A stretch of DNA of 11,007 nt. Source: DATJHM01 sp035493895. GTDB lineage: Bacteria > Chloroflexota > Ktedonobacteria > Ktedonobacterales > Ktedonobacteraceae. The notes below the pieces were generated by a model. It did no database searches, had not been told where the DNA came from, and saw nothing but the letters and a program-made list of their open reading frames with translations. The stretch lies in the NCBI GenBank assembly GCA_035493895.1, contig DATJHM010000102.1, positions 1 through 11,007 of the forward strand, written 5' to 3'. Below are positions 1 through 6,370 of the stretch, piece after piece (position 1 is the stretch's first letter; every line of letters begins with the position of its first letter). A program made the position numbers and the translations under genes.

Positions 1-1631
1 GAAGAGATCTGCCCGTTTGTGTAGACCGGATGTCCCCCGACCAGCGTCAGCACTGCTTCCAACGTTGGAATTGACGCTTCCGGAACGGTAAAATAGTCAT
101 CGGACAGGACGACCAGATCGGCCAGTTTGCCGGGTTCCAGCGTGCCAAGGTCATTCTCTTCGCAGGAGAACCAGGCGCTCCCCGCTGTATAGAGGCGCAA
201 CGCCTCCATGCGCGTTAAACAGTGGCGCGTGTGACGGGCAGGTGCGCCATCGAACGAACAGCCTGTGATCATCCACCAGAGCGAGACCCAGGGATTATAC
301 GAGGTGACGCGCGTCGAGTCCGTGCCTGCGCCAACGGGTATCCCGCGATCGAGCATATCGCGTATGGGGGGCGCGCCGTGCGCCTTCTCCTGTCCCCAGG
401 CCCGGGAAGAATCGGCGGAACGAAAAACCAGCCGATCCTGGATCGCAATGCCGATGCCCATGCGTTGTACGCGTGCGAGATCAGATTCGGTGATCATATC
501 CGCATGCGCGATTGAGAAGCGCCTGCCAGCCAGTGGAAATTCTCGGTCCACCTCTTCCCACACATCCAGAATGGCGGAGATGGTCGTATCCCAGACCGCG
601 TGAATGTGCATCGGCCAACCGGCCTGCGCGACCATGCGCGTGATTTCGTAGAGCTCGCGCCGACTTGCGGGCGGAACCCGAAATGGCGTCAGCCCCTCCA
701 GATCGTGGTAGCCGAGCTCAATCAGTTCACCCGCGCCGGTGACTTTCAAATAAGCATCGCCAGATGCGAGAGCAAATCGCTCAATCCATGCAGCGATCTG
801 CTGCCTCTCTTTGCCACGCTCAGTCACGCCAAGATAGAGGCGTGTGCGGACGGGAAGTTGCTGTTGCTTCCAGATCGCGAAGATTGGCTCGTAGATGGCC
901 GCAGTCGCGCCCAGGCCGCCTGCGTCAATCGCGGTGGTCAGTCCCACGCGACTGAATGCGCGCAGCATCGTGCGCGTTGAGGCGACCTGTTGCTCGCTGC
1001 TTGCTGATCCCATGCGTTGAAGAAAATAGTTGAAGGCTGGCACGCCACGTACGCGTCCGGTCGGATTGCTCTCGCCATCGCGCTCAAAGGTGCCGCCGGG
1101 AGGATCGTCGGTTTCGGCCGTCACGTTGCAGATTTGCAGAGCGGCATCGTTGACGATTGCGTCCTCGTAGAGCTGCTGCACATAGACGGGATGCTGGGGA
1201 GCCAGCGTGCTCAATTCCGCACGCGTTGGCAGACGCTTCTCGCGAAATTGTCCCGGATGCCATCCGCCAACGACGCGAATCCAGGTCCCGGGCGGCGTCT
1301 GTCGCGTGGCCCGTGTAATCAGAGCGAGCGCCTCATCCAGACTGGCAATCCCATCCCAATGCAGCTCATCATTCCAGGTCAGGCCCGCCCGCACCAGATG
1401 CATATGAGAATCAATCAATCCAGGGATCACCCTGCGTCCACCAACATCAATAATCGTCGTGTGCGCATCGGCCAGAGCCAGCATCGCTTGCTGCGTCCCC
1501 ACGGACAGAATGCGCTCCCCCCTGATCGCCAGCGCCTCGCACGTTTCGTCTCCGCGTCCTGTCGTCACCTTACCGTTGATCAGGATGGTATCGGCTATAC
1601 GGCTGTGTATATCCTGAGGAATATTTGACAT
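1..1631 (-). CDS. YtcJ-type amidohydrolase, C-terminus cut by window edge
   Basis: Metal-dependent hydrolase of the amidohydrolase superfamily, YtcJ-like branch (the family that includes N-substituted formamide deformylase). It would hydrolyse an amide-like or ester-like bond of an unknown substrate in the cytoplasm; no signal peptide is seen. The frame is open for 543 codons from ATG at 1631 to the left edge. Residues 11-75 form the usual N-terminal beta-strand region ending in PGLIDSHMHL, whose H76 and H78 are the HxH metal ligands. Later metal-site motifs are visible as PMHIHAVWDT (codons around 604-633 of the window), FSIAHADM (around 502-528) and GAGTDSTRV (around 310-336). The last residues read GGHPVYTNGQIS, which is close to the normal end of the family, so only a few residues should be missing. 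A Shine-Dalgarno AGGGAG (1640-1645) lies 8 bases before the ATG. The neighbour on the right is non-coding, so it starts its own transcript. Family confidence is high; substrate unknown. Confidence 0.93.
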   Translation of the reverse strand, partial: MSNIPQDIHSRIADTILINGKVTTGRGDETCEALAIRGERILSVGTQQAMLALADAHTTIIDVGGRRVIPGLIDSHMHLVRAGLTWNDELHWDGIASLDEALALITRATRQTPPGTWIRVVGGWHPGQFREKRLPTRAELSTLAPQHPVYVQQLYEDAIVNDAALQICNVTAETDDPPGGTFERDGESNPTGRVRGVPAFNYFLQRMGSASSEQQVASTRTMLRAFSRVGLTTAIDAGGLGATAAIYEPIFAIWKQQQLPVRTRLYLGVTERGKERQQIAAWIERFALASGDAYLKVTGAGELIELGYHDLEGLTPFRVPPASRRELYEITRMVAQAGWPMHIHAVWDTTISAILDVWEEVDREFPLAGRRFSIAHADMITESDLARVQRMGIGIAIQDRLVFRSADSSRAWGQEKAHGAPPIRDMLDRGIPVGAGTDSTRVTSYNPWVSLWWMITGCSFDGAPARHTRHCLTRMEALRLYTAGSAWFSCEENDLGTLEPGKLADLVVLSDDYFTVPEASIPTLEAVLTLVGGHPVYTNGQIS

Positions 1632-1716
1632 AAAAGCAGCTCCCTTGAATGCTTATTTGCCAGCTATGCATAATCATCACCTCAAAGAGTTGGTGTGATG
1701 AAAAAATAGTAAAAGT

Positions 1717-1746
1717 ATCATAGCATTATCTGAAGCATTTTGTAAG
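1717..1746 (-). promoter_or_regulatory. Putative sigma-70 promoter of the amidohydrolase gene
   Basis: Read on the minus strand: CTTACA (1741-1746) as the -35 box, 18 bases, then TATGAT (1717-1722) as the -10 box. It lies about 85 bases before the ATG at 1631. The stretch is AT-rich compared with its surroundings. An inverted repeat TCATCAC/GTGATGA (1674-1680 and 1695-1701) falls in the implied leader. This is a consensus match only, with no experimental support. Confidence 0.4.
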
Positions 1747-1832
1747 TATATTATAGCTTGTTGAAGCGGGTGCGCGTGCCGGTTGGGAATATGGACGTGC
1801 ATGAAATCTCTTCGAAGGAGATTACAGGTAGA

Positions 1833-1879
1833 GGCTGTGCTTTATGCCAGACCAATACGCATCAACCTGAGAATGGTTC
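1833..1879 (+). repeat. Left half of a split palindromic repeat unit
   Basis: A 21-base core beginning GGCTGTGCTTTATGCC (1833-1853) is followed by AATACGCATCAACC (1854-1867), three bases, and GAATGGTTC (1871-1879). The core occurs again, in the same orientation and without a mismatch, at 2137-2157. The flank occurs inverted at 2111-2136. An identical 21-mer twice within 11 kb cannot be chance. Confidence 0.85.
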
Positions 1880-1981
1880 AGATGCCATTATGCAGGTCAA
1901 TAGAAAGCCGAGAGGGTCAATCGTGTCACACAGGATCGGGAGGAAAGAGGCATGAGCCCGAAAAAACCGGTCATTTGCGTT

Positions 1982-2071
1982 CCCCCACCGACCCTCTCGC
2001 CCATCCGCAGAGGTAGGGGATGTGTTTTCTACCATCCCACGCGACCCCCACCGACCACCTTGCCCTTCCAC
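1982..2071. repeat. Degenerate direct repeat, C-rich, two copies 63 bp apart
   Basis: CCCCCACCGACC occurs at 1982-1993 and 2045-2056. The following 15 bases agree at 10 positions, giving 22 of 27 identical bases between 1982-2008 and 2045-2071. Both copies lie inside the segment bounded by the split palindromic unit. Confidence 0.55.
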
Positions 2072-2110
2072 GAACCCGTTCCGCCATCGATTGAGACGGG
2101 AGGTCAAACC

Positions 2111-2157
2111 GAACCATTCTTCGGTTGATGCGTATTGGCTGTGCTTTATGCCAGACC
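2111..2157 (+). repeat. Right half of the split palindromic repeat unit
   Basis: GAACCATTC (2111-2119), three bases, GGTTGATGCGTATT (2123-2136), then the same 21-base core as at 1833 (2137-2157). The flank is the reverse complement of the flank of the left copy, apart from bases within the 3-base spacer. Each copy carries one arm of what would be a single palindrome: GGTTGATGCGTATTGG, a 17-base loop, then CCAATACGCATCAACC. Confidence 0.85.
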
Positions 2158-2187
2158 TGTGCCGTTCGAAGGACACATCTCACCTGA

Positions 2188-2373
2188 CGCCTATGGGGCG
2201 CAGATAAACACCCTCCCTACGACCATCGTGGGATCGACTCACTGTTCTTGTCTGCCAAGCGTGCTGGCTCGTGGTCGCAGATAGAAGGGAACTTTCATGG
2301 ATTGTGGGGGTTGTGTATTCTGGCTTTTGATGCGCTCAACGAGCAGGGTGACCGCAAGGCGCGCCGCATCTGA
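2188..2373 (+). pseudogene. Possible C-terminal fragment of an unidentified gene
   Basis: A plus-strand frame opens after a stop at 2185-2187 and runs 61 codons to TGA at 2371-2373. It begins RLWGADKHPPYDHRGID, contains WSQIEGNFHGLWGL around the middle, and ends EQGDRKARRI. Amino-acid composition and codon choice look coding, unlike the repeats just to the left, but there is no start codon with a ribosome binding site and I do not recognise the family. It begins about 30 bases after the right-hand repeat copy and its end overlaps the first codons of the glycoside hydrolase fragment in another frame. The simplest reading is a gene tail left by a deletion. It may be a chance frame. Confidence 0.3.
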
Positions 2374-2816
2374 TCATAGATCCCGACCAACCGTGGGAGC
2401 AGGGCTATCAGGCCACATCGAGCTATCCAGTCGCTGAAGGTCCTGAAGCGCTCTATCACAATGGCCGAACTTTTATTGTCTATTCGGCCAGCGATACCGG
2501 TAACTATAACTACTGTCTTGGCCTGATGAGCTATAAAGGCGGTGATCCTCTTGATCGCAATTCCAGGGAGAAGCAGGGGCCAGTGTTCCAGTATAGCAGT
2601 GAGAACGGCGTCTTCGGTCCTGGCCGTGCATATTTTACTACCTCTCCCGATGGCAAGCAGTCCTGGATGGTCTATCACGCCAAGACAACCCCTGATTTTA
2701 CCTACAGTGGGCGCGAGACGCGTGCGCAACCGTTTACCTGGAAGGCAGATGGCACGCCCGATTTCGGGACTCCTGTAAGCCTGAAGGCCGCGCTTGAGCC
2801 CCCATCGGGCGAATAA
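2352..2816 (+). pseudogene. Glycoside hydrolase family 43 fragment, C-terminal half only
   Basis: Remnant of a five-bladed beta-propeller glycosidase of family GH43, the family of arabinofuranosidases and xylosidases that release sugars from plant polysaccharide side chains. The frame is open from 2352 (after TGA 2349-2351) to TAA at 2814-2816, 154 codons, about half of the usual domain of some 300 residues. Recognisable parts in order: WEQGYQATSSYPVAEGPEAL, whose AEGPE carries the expected general-acid glutamate; FIVYSASDTGNYNYCLGLM; VFGPGRAYFTTSPDGKQSWM followed by VYHAK; and a C-terminal strand ending GTPVSLKAAL. The blades that supply the two catalytic aspartates are missing, and the usual histidine of the GPGH motif is arginine. 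No start codon with a ribosome binding site is present before ATG 2526. It should be inactive. Confidence 0.8.
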
Positions 2817-2883
2817 GAGGTAGTGCCAGGATCTCTGGTAAATTGATTGCAAAGCAAGGTATTTATCATTTGGGCGGAGTAAG

Positions 2884-2914
2884 AATCCCCATCAGAGGAT
2901 ATCTGATGGGGATT
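2884..2914 (+). repeat. Perfect 13-bp stem-loop between two gene remnants
   Basis: AATCCCCATCAGA (2884-2896), loop GGATA, TCTGATGGGGATT (2902-2914). The stem has no mismatch. It lies 67 bases after the stop of the GH43 fragment and 17 bases before the open frame of the MmyB-type remnant. No run of T follows on either strand, so a standard intrinsic terminator is not supported. It may be a terminator of the former GH43 gene that lost its T-tract, or a repeat end. Confidence 0.6.
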
Positions 2915-2931
2915 TGCTCCCTGGAAAGTGA

Positions 2932-3249
2932 AACGGTAACAGTCTGGTGGCGCAATTTCGTGCCGACTATGCCCGCTATCCGGATGATGCCTCTTTTTGT
3001 GAAATTGTTGAAGACCTGCAACTGGCCAGCCCACAATTTTGCCGGTGCTGGGAACAACAAAATGTGCGCGGTTTGCCCGATGGACCACGTGTCATAAAGC
3101 ATCCCGCGCTGGGATGGCTGGAATTTGACTATGTGACCTTCCAAATGCCCCTTTCCCCAGATCTACGTGTCAACGTCTACTCAGCCTCTCCCGCAACGGC
3201 ATCCAAATTGGCGAAAGTTTTTGCATTCAGTAATGGGGAAGCGCTGTGA
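2932..3249 (+). pseudogene. MmyB-type regulator remnant, ligand-binding domain only
   Basis: The frame is open from 2932 (after TGA 2929-2931) to TGA 3247-3249, 105 codons. It matches the C-terminal MmyB-like ligand-binding domain of helix-turn-helix regulators. Typical stretches are LVAQFRADYARYPDD at the start, then CEIVEDLQ, the helix before WEQQNVRGLPDG, then IKHPALGWLEFDYVTFQMPL and LRVNVYSASPATASKL. Intact members have an N-terminal Xre-type helix-turn-helix of about 80 residues and a fuller ligand domain; both the helix-turn-helix and the first part of the ligand domain are absent here. The only possible start is GTG at 2947, without a ribosome binding site. It cannot bind DNA in the family manner, so I call it a decayed gene. 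A role as a small effector-binding protein is possible but unlikely. Confidence 0.75.
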
Positions 3250-3315
3250 TCCTATCGAGAGGGAAACTGGTTGCTTTGTGATTTTTTTGTGTGCTGTAAA
3301 ATATATAGTTGTATC

Positions 3316-3359
3316 TATAATTACATTTTATTGTCAATCAATGTGCTTATTGTTGTATT
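3316..3359 (+). promoter_or_regulatory. Putative promoter region of the deacylase gene
   Basis: Two candidates lie in an AT-rich block. A perfect TATAAT is at 3316-3321 with only a weak -35 (CTGTAA, 3294-3299). A second pair is TTGTCA (3331-3336), 17 bases, TGTATT (3354-3359), matching the consensus at 5 and 4 of 6 positions. Either would give a leader of roughly 85-125 bases before the ATG at 3452. Apart from these, the gap from 3250 to 3451 shows nothing. Confidence 0.4.
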
Positions 3360-3451
3360 CCATTTGTATTCAGTAGATTTGCGATGAACACACGGAGCGA
3401 TTCATCGTTCAATACGTTGCTACTCGGCTTTCATAAAGAGGAGGTATTCTC

Positions 3452-3931
3452 ATGCCGTGCAAAGAGAGACTGGAGGCATACTTGCAAGAACATCAGGTGC
3501 CTTTCCAGGAGCAACAGCATGCCCGTGCTTTTAGTGCTCAGCGTATTGCGGAATCTGAACACGTTTCCAGCCGCAAGGTTGCGAAGGCCGTGATTGCCGT
3601 GGTCGATGGGAAGATGATCTCGCTGGTCCTTCCCGCTTCCTCTCATGTGGATCTGGAACTGGTACGAACGCTGCTGGGGGCAAGGTCGATTCGGCTGGCT
3701 CATGAGGCGGAGTTCGCGGCAGCTTTTCCTGATTGTGAGGTTGGTACGATGCCGCCCTTTGGGAATCTTTACAATATTCCCGTCTATGTGGAGAAGAGTC
3801 TGGCCTCAGAAGAGACGATCATCTTCCCTGCCGGAACGTATACCGACACGATCAGCCTGAATTATGTCGATTTTGAGCGTCTGGCGCACCCCCAGATGAT
3901 GGAGTTTGCAAGACCACTGCCGATCGCCTGA
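3452..3931 (+). CDS. YbaK/EbsC-family aminoacyl-tRNA deacylase
   Basis: A 159-residue single-domain protein of the YbaK/ProX/EbsC family. These are free-standing trans-editing enzymes that hydrolyse wrongly charged aminoacyl-tRNA in the cytoplasm, for example Cys-tRNA(Pro) or Ala-tRNA(Pro). The length fits the free-standing members. The expected central motif SSRKVAKAVIAVVDGK (residues 39-54) holds K45, at the position of the conserved active-site lysine. The second signature, GTMPPFGNLYNIPVYV (98-113), forms the substrate pocket. The C-terminal part (123-145) reads IIFPAGTYTDTISLNYVDFE, as in the family. The start is fixed by a strong Shine-Dalgarno AGGAGG (3439-3444), 7 bases before ATG. 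The gene stands alone, with remnants upstream and a convergent binding-protein gene downstream. Which amino acid it edits cannot be told from the sequence; some members have drifted to other roles. Confidence 0.9.
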   Translation: MPCKERLEAYLQEHQVPFQEQQHARAFSAQRIAESEHVSSRKVAKAVIAVVDGKMISLVLPASSHVDLELVRTLLGARSIRLAHEAEFAAAFPDCEVGTMPPFGNLYNIPVYVEKSLASEETIIFPAGTYTDTISLNYVDFERLAHPQMMEFARPLPIA

Positions 3932-3952
3932 AAGCTGCGAATCGGCAGTGGT
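3913..3952 (+). terminator. Stem-loop overlapping the deacylase stop codon
   Basis: ACCACTGCCGAT (3913-3924), a 16-base loop that includes the TGA stop, then ATCGGCAGTGGT (3941-3952): a perfect 12-bp stem. The left arm encodes the last residues (RPLPIA) of the deacylase. Only TT follows the stem, so termination is plausible but the T-tract is poor. Confidence 0.45.
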
Positions 3953-3977
3953 TTGCCCATATTCTTGTAGCTGCACT

Positions 3978-4063
3978 GCCTGTCTGCGTCGGGGGTCATT
4001 GGGTAAACACGATATGGCACGTTCACCTGAATCGTGTGGGTTCCCTCCCGGGCGCAGACAGGC
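3978..4063. repeat. Nested inverted repeats between convergent genes
   Basis: Outer arms GCCTGTCTGCG (3978-3988) and CGCAGACAGGC (4053-4063) are perfect complements of 11 bases. Inside, ACACGAT (4007-4013) pairs with ATCGTGT (4031-4037). The structure starts 22 bases beyond the stop of the binding-protein gene on the minus strand and would sit at the 3' end of its transcript. There is no T-tract on either side. Confidence 0.55.
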
Positions 4064-4074
4064 CGCGCCTCTAC
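4056..4074 (+). repeat. Dispersed 19-bp repeat, copy 1
   Basis: AGACAGGCCGCGCCTCTAC. A second copy with one mismatch (G to A at base 6) lies 6.5 kb away at 10592-10610, also intergenic and in the same orientation. This copy overlaps the right arm of the nested inverted repeat. Confidence 0.7.
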
Positions 4075-4085
4075 ACAAATCGATG

Positions 4086-5858
4086 TTATTGGTACTGGCT
4101 TGTGTTAGCGCAGGGCGTTGCCGTTGAGATGTAAATGTTTCCCCAATCGGCTGGTGGGATCATATTCTGCGCGTTATCGACCATGCCCACCACGCACGAT
4201 TTGCGCACCAGCGTATTGGTGTTCTGGTAGATGGGAACCCAGGCCACATCATCGACCAGCTGTTGTTCCGCCTGATTGTACTGCTTCATACGCTCGGTCG
4301 TGTTTGGATTGGAGTCAGCCTGCTCCAGAAGGCGTTGCGTTGCCTGCTGTTGCGCGGCATCCGACGTATGGTTCTGTCCATAGTTGCCAGCGTTCTTGGA
4401 TGTTCCTTTATCAAACAACAGCGTCAGCCAGTCCTGGGGATCGGGATAGTCGGCGATCCAGTCCAGGGTGTGGAGCTGCAAGCCGTTGGGATTATTGACC
4501 GTCGCGGTGCGCAGGGTGTACAGGTAAGGGAGATCGACATCGTGGATCTTGACCTCAACTCCCAGCACGCTTTTCCACATTTGCTGGAGCGCGGCATACT
4601 CATTTCGCTTATCTGTTGCTCCCTGTGAGGCCGTGGTGAAGGTGATGCTGGGAAGCGTTGCCAGCGTCAGGCCCTCTTCTTTTAAGCCCTCTGTAAACAA
4701 CTGTTTGGCAAGCTGAGCATTTCCACTCGTCTGCTTCTGTCCCTGTGGTCCGGTCAGATTGGGATTGTAGCCGGGCATGCCAGCGGGCACGATATGGTTG
4801 GTCGGAATGACTGTGTTGTGAAAGACGTTCTGTGCGATGGCATCTTTATCGATTGCCAGAGCGAACGCCTGCCGAATTTTGATGTTGTCGAACGGCTTTG
4901 CCAGATAGTTCAAGCTCAAATAGTAGGTGTCCAGCAATGGTTGCTGGTGGAACTGGGAGCCGAACTGCGATTGCGCGTTGGCAACCTCCGTCGAGGGGAC
5001 GGGGGCGGAATCTACCTGATTGACCTGATACTGCTTATAGGTGGTGTCTCCTTGCGGGACAAAAGGCATAACGACCTTCTTGAGCTGTGGCTTAGGGCCA
5101 AAGTAGTGGGGATTGGGAACGAAGTCGATCTCCTGATTATGAATATACTTCGAGACCATCCAGGGACCCGATCCGCCAGCCCCGGTAGTCAGATGATCGG
5201 TAAAAGCATTGCCATATTTATCAACCAGGCTTTTTTCTACAATGAACGAGGTTGGATAGGTCAATGTTTGCAGAAAATAAGCGGCTGGCTTGCTCGTTTT
5301 GATGATCAGTGTCTGTGGATCAGGTGTGAGCAAGCTATCGCCAATGAGAGACTTGATCTTGCCAGTGTTGCGCAGGGTGACGTCCTTGATCAGGGAGAGA
5401 TAGTAGGGGGCAACGCCGGATTTCAAGGCAGGGGCGAGGGCGCGATCGATGCTATAGGCGACATCTGTCGAGGTGAGCGGCTGATTATCGCTGAACTTGA
5501 GGTTCGGCTTCAGGTGGAACGTCCAGGTTGTGCCATCTGCGGCGACACTGTACGAGGCGGCGAGTTCTCCCTGTACCTGGAGTTTGTCGTTGAGCGTGAC
5601 CAGGCCGGAATAGAGCATGTTGTCGATGCTCAGGGCTGGAATCTCGTCGGCGAGCGCGGGATCAAGTGTCTCAACATCGGAATAGCCGCTGACAGGCTGC
5701 ACGAGAATTTGCTGATTCGCCGCAGCTTTGGCGTTCTTTGCTGGTGTCGTCGTGGCCGATGTTTTCGCGTTGCCACATCCCACCAGTACGAGTAGAACGA
5801 CTACGTTGCATAAGAAGAATGGCAGCTTTGTCAGCAGGCGCTTTCTGCCTGAATACAT
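4086..5858 (-). CDS. Lipoprotein solute-binding protein, peptide/nickel ABC family 5
   Basis: Extracytoplasmic solute-binding protein of family 5 (DppA/OppA type), 590 residues, which captures oligopeptides or similar ligands for an ABC importer. Residues 1-27 are a lipoprotein signal peptide: a basic start (RKRLLTK), a hydrophobic core, then lipobox LVGC with C28 as the anchor, followed by a low-complexity Ala/Thr/Lys linker to about 50. The mature part has the family pattern: VETLDPALADEIPALSIDNM (62-81), WTFHLKPNLKFSDNQPLTS (112-130) before the DVAYSIDRAL helix, SGPWMVSKYI in the second lobe, and FDNIKIRQAFALAIDKDAIA in the hinge-proximal part. It ends with TAA at 4086-4088. The start has a strong AAGGAG (5865-5870), 6 bases from ATG. 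No permease or ATPase gene is adjacent, so it either serves a transporter encoded elsewhere or is a stand-alone receptor. The ligand cannot be predicted. Confidence 0.95.
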   Translation of the reverse strand: MYSGRKRLLTKLPFFLCNVVVLLVLVGCGNAKTSATTTPAKNAKAAANQQILVQPVSGYSDVETLDPALADEIPALSIDNMLYSGLVTLNDKLQVQGELAASYSVAADGTTWTFHLKPNLKFSDNQPLTSTDVAYSIDRALAPALKSGVAPYYLSLIKDVTLRNTGKIKSLIGDSLLTPDPQTLIIKTSKPAAYFLQTLTYPTSFIVEKSLVDKYGNAFTDHLTTGAGGSGPWMVSKYIHNQEIDFVPNPHYFGPKPQLKKVVMPFVPQGDTTYKQYQVNQVDSAPVPSTEVANAQSQFGSQFHQQPLLDTYYLSLNYLAKPFDNIKIRQAFALAIDKDAIAQNVFHNTVIPTNHIVPAGMPGYNPNLTGPQGQKQTSGNAQLAKQLFTEGLKEEGLTLATLPSITFTTASQGATDKRNEYAALQQMWKSVLGVEVKIHDVDLPYLYTLRTATVNNPNGLQLHTLDWIADYPDPQDWLTLLFDKGTSKNAGNYGQNHTSDAAQQQATQRLLEQADSNPNTTERMKQYNQAEQQLVDDVAWVPIYQNTNTLVRKSCVVGMVDNAQNMIPPADWGNIYISTATPCANTSQYQ

Positions 5859-5958
5859 AAAGATCTCCTTTTACGATTGAGCACAAGCAGCGCAAATAAG
5901 GGAGCCTTTACCACTGTGGTAGTTCATGTGGGCTGTCAGAAGGGGCAGATGTGTGAGG

Positions 5959-5988
5959 ATATATTGTCAATATATGTCCGCTTGTAAA
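5959..5988 (-). promoter_or_regulatory. Perfect 17-bp palindrome and promoter-like region before the binding-protein gene
   Basis: ATATATTG-T-CAATATAT (5959-5975) has 8-bp arms around one base. On the minus strand TTTACA (5983-5988) could serve as a -35 box with a weak AT-rich -10 inside the palindrome, about 100 bases before the ATG at 5858. A dimeric repressor bound here would block that promoter. The palindrome is directly seen; the operator role is inferred. Confidence 0.45.
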
Positions 5989-6322
5989 GAACGACCTGCT
6001 ATCCCTGCATCGAGATTGTGACAAGAAATAGGTATATACTTCCTGGTATGAACAACGATAGTAATCAATATATGATTGGGTTGCCTTGTCCGGAAAGGCG
6101 ATATTATTGCTTGCTTGCATATTGGATAAACCCATCTGCTATCAATAAACAGAACTTCTTTTTGCTTTATTCCCGAGTTTGTGTATCTTTATACTCAACT
6201 TTATGTATTGAGAAGTGCCGCTCGTGTGTTATGCTTGTCAGGTGTCGTTGCATGGATGAAATTCTCAACAATAGCGTCATTCAGCCCGTGGATCGAAGGG
6301 ACACCAGTTGCGCGGCGCAACG
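5989..6322. other. AT-rich spacer between divergent genes
   Basis: No gene is supported here. A plus-strand open frame beginning near 6018 runs on into the SnoaL-like gene in the wrong frame and has a composition unlike a protein. A near-palindrome CCTTGTCCGGAAAGG sits around 6083-6097. TATACT (6190-6195) could be a -10 box for the small gene to the right, but no good -35 is found 16-18 bases before it. Confidence 0.4.
6207..6227 (+). repeat. Direct repeat flanking the SnoaL-like gene, left copy
   Basis: A 21-base sequence ATTGAGAAGTGCCGCTCG followed by TGT. The right copy at 6842-6862 differs only at base 10 (T to C). The two copies bracket the small gene and nothing else; the similarity does not extend beyond the 21 bases. 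Confidence 0.75.
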
Positions 6323-6336
6323 AGCACCACGGTGCT
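6323..6336 (+). promoter_or_regulatory. Short palindrome before the SnoaL-like gene
   Basis: AGCACC-AC-GGTGCT, 6-bp perfect arms, 34 bases before the ATG at 6371. It could be an operator or a small leader hairpin. Its short length makes this a weak call. Confidence 0.25.
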
Positions 6337-6370
6337 GCGATGCCAGATACGAGCCAGAGGGAGATAAACA

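Larger units (their letters stand above)
1632..2187. other. Repeat-rich intergenic spacer without a credible gene
   Basis: About 550 bases with no open frame that looks coding. The left third holds the amidohydrolase promoter. From about 1790 the stretch is composed of short direct and inverted repeats, described separately, including two halves of one palindromic unit and a degenerate C-rich direct repeat. Short open frames of 65-104 codons exist on both strands, but they run straight through the repeats, lack a ribosome binding site and resemble no family I know. I read them as chance frames. Confidence 0.6.

Noticed and set aside
511..523. 13-base match ATTGAGAAGCGCC to the direct repeat at 6842
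   Set aside because: A few 13-base matches are expected by chance in 11 kb, and this one is explained by the coding sequence of the amidohydrolase (RFSIAH).
1017..1628. Plus-strand open frame of 203 codons
   Set aside because: Antisense shadow of the amidohydrolase, whose HxH and later metal motifs are all in the minus-strand frame.
1862..2176. Minus-strand open frame of 104 codons in the repeat-rich spacer
   Set aside because: It runs across both copies of the inverted repeat and the C-rich repeat, has no ribosome binding site, and its composition follows the repeats.
3250..3451. AT-rich gap checked for a small RNA or riboswitch before the deacylase gene
   Set aside because: Only promoter-like boxes and a ribosome binding site were seen, with no long complementary arms.
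4794..5795. Plus-strand open frame of 333 codons
   Set aside because: It lies wholly antisense to the well-supported solute-binding protein gene, has no ribosome binding site and no family resemblance. Long antisense frames are expected from the codon use of the real gene.
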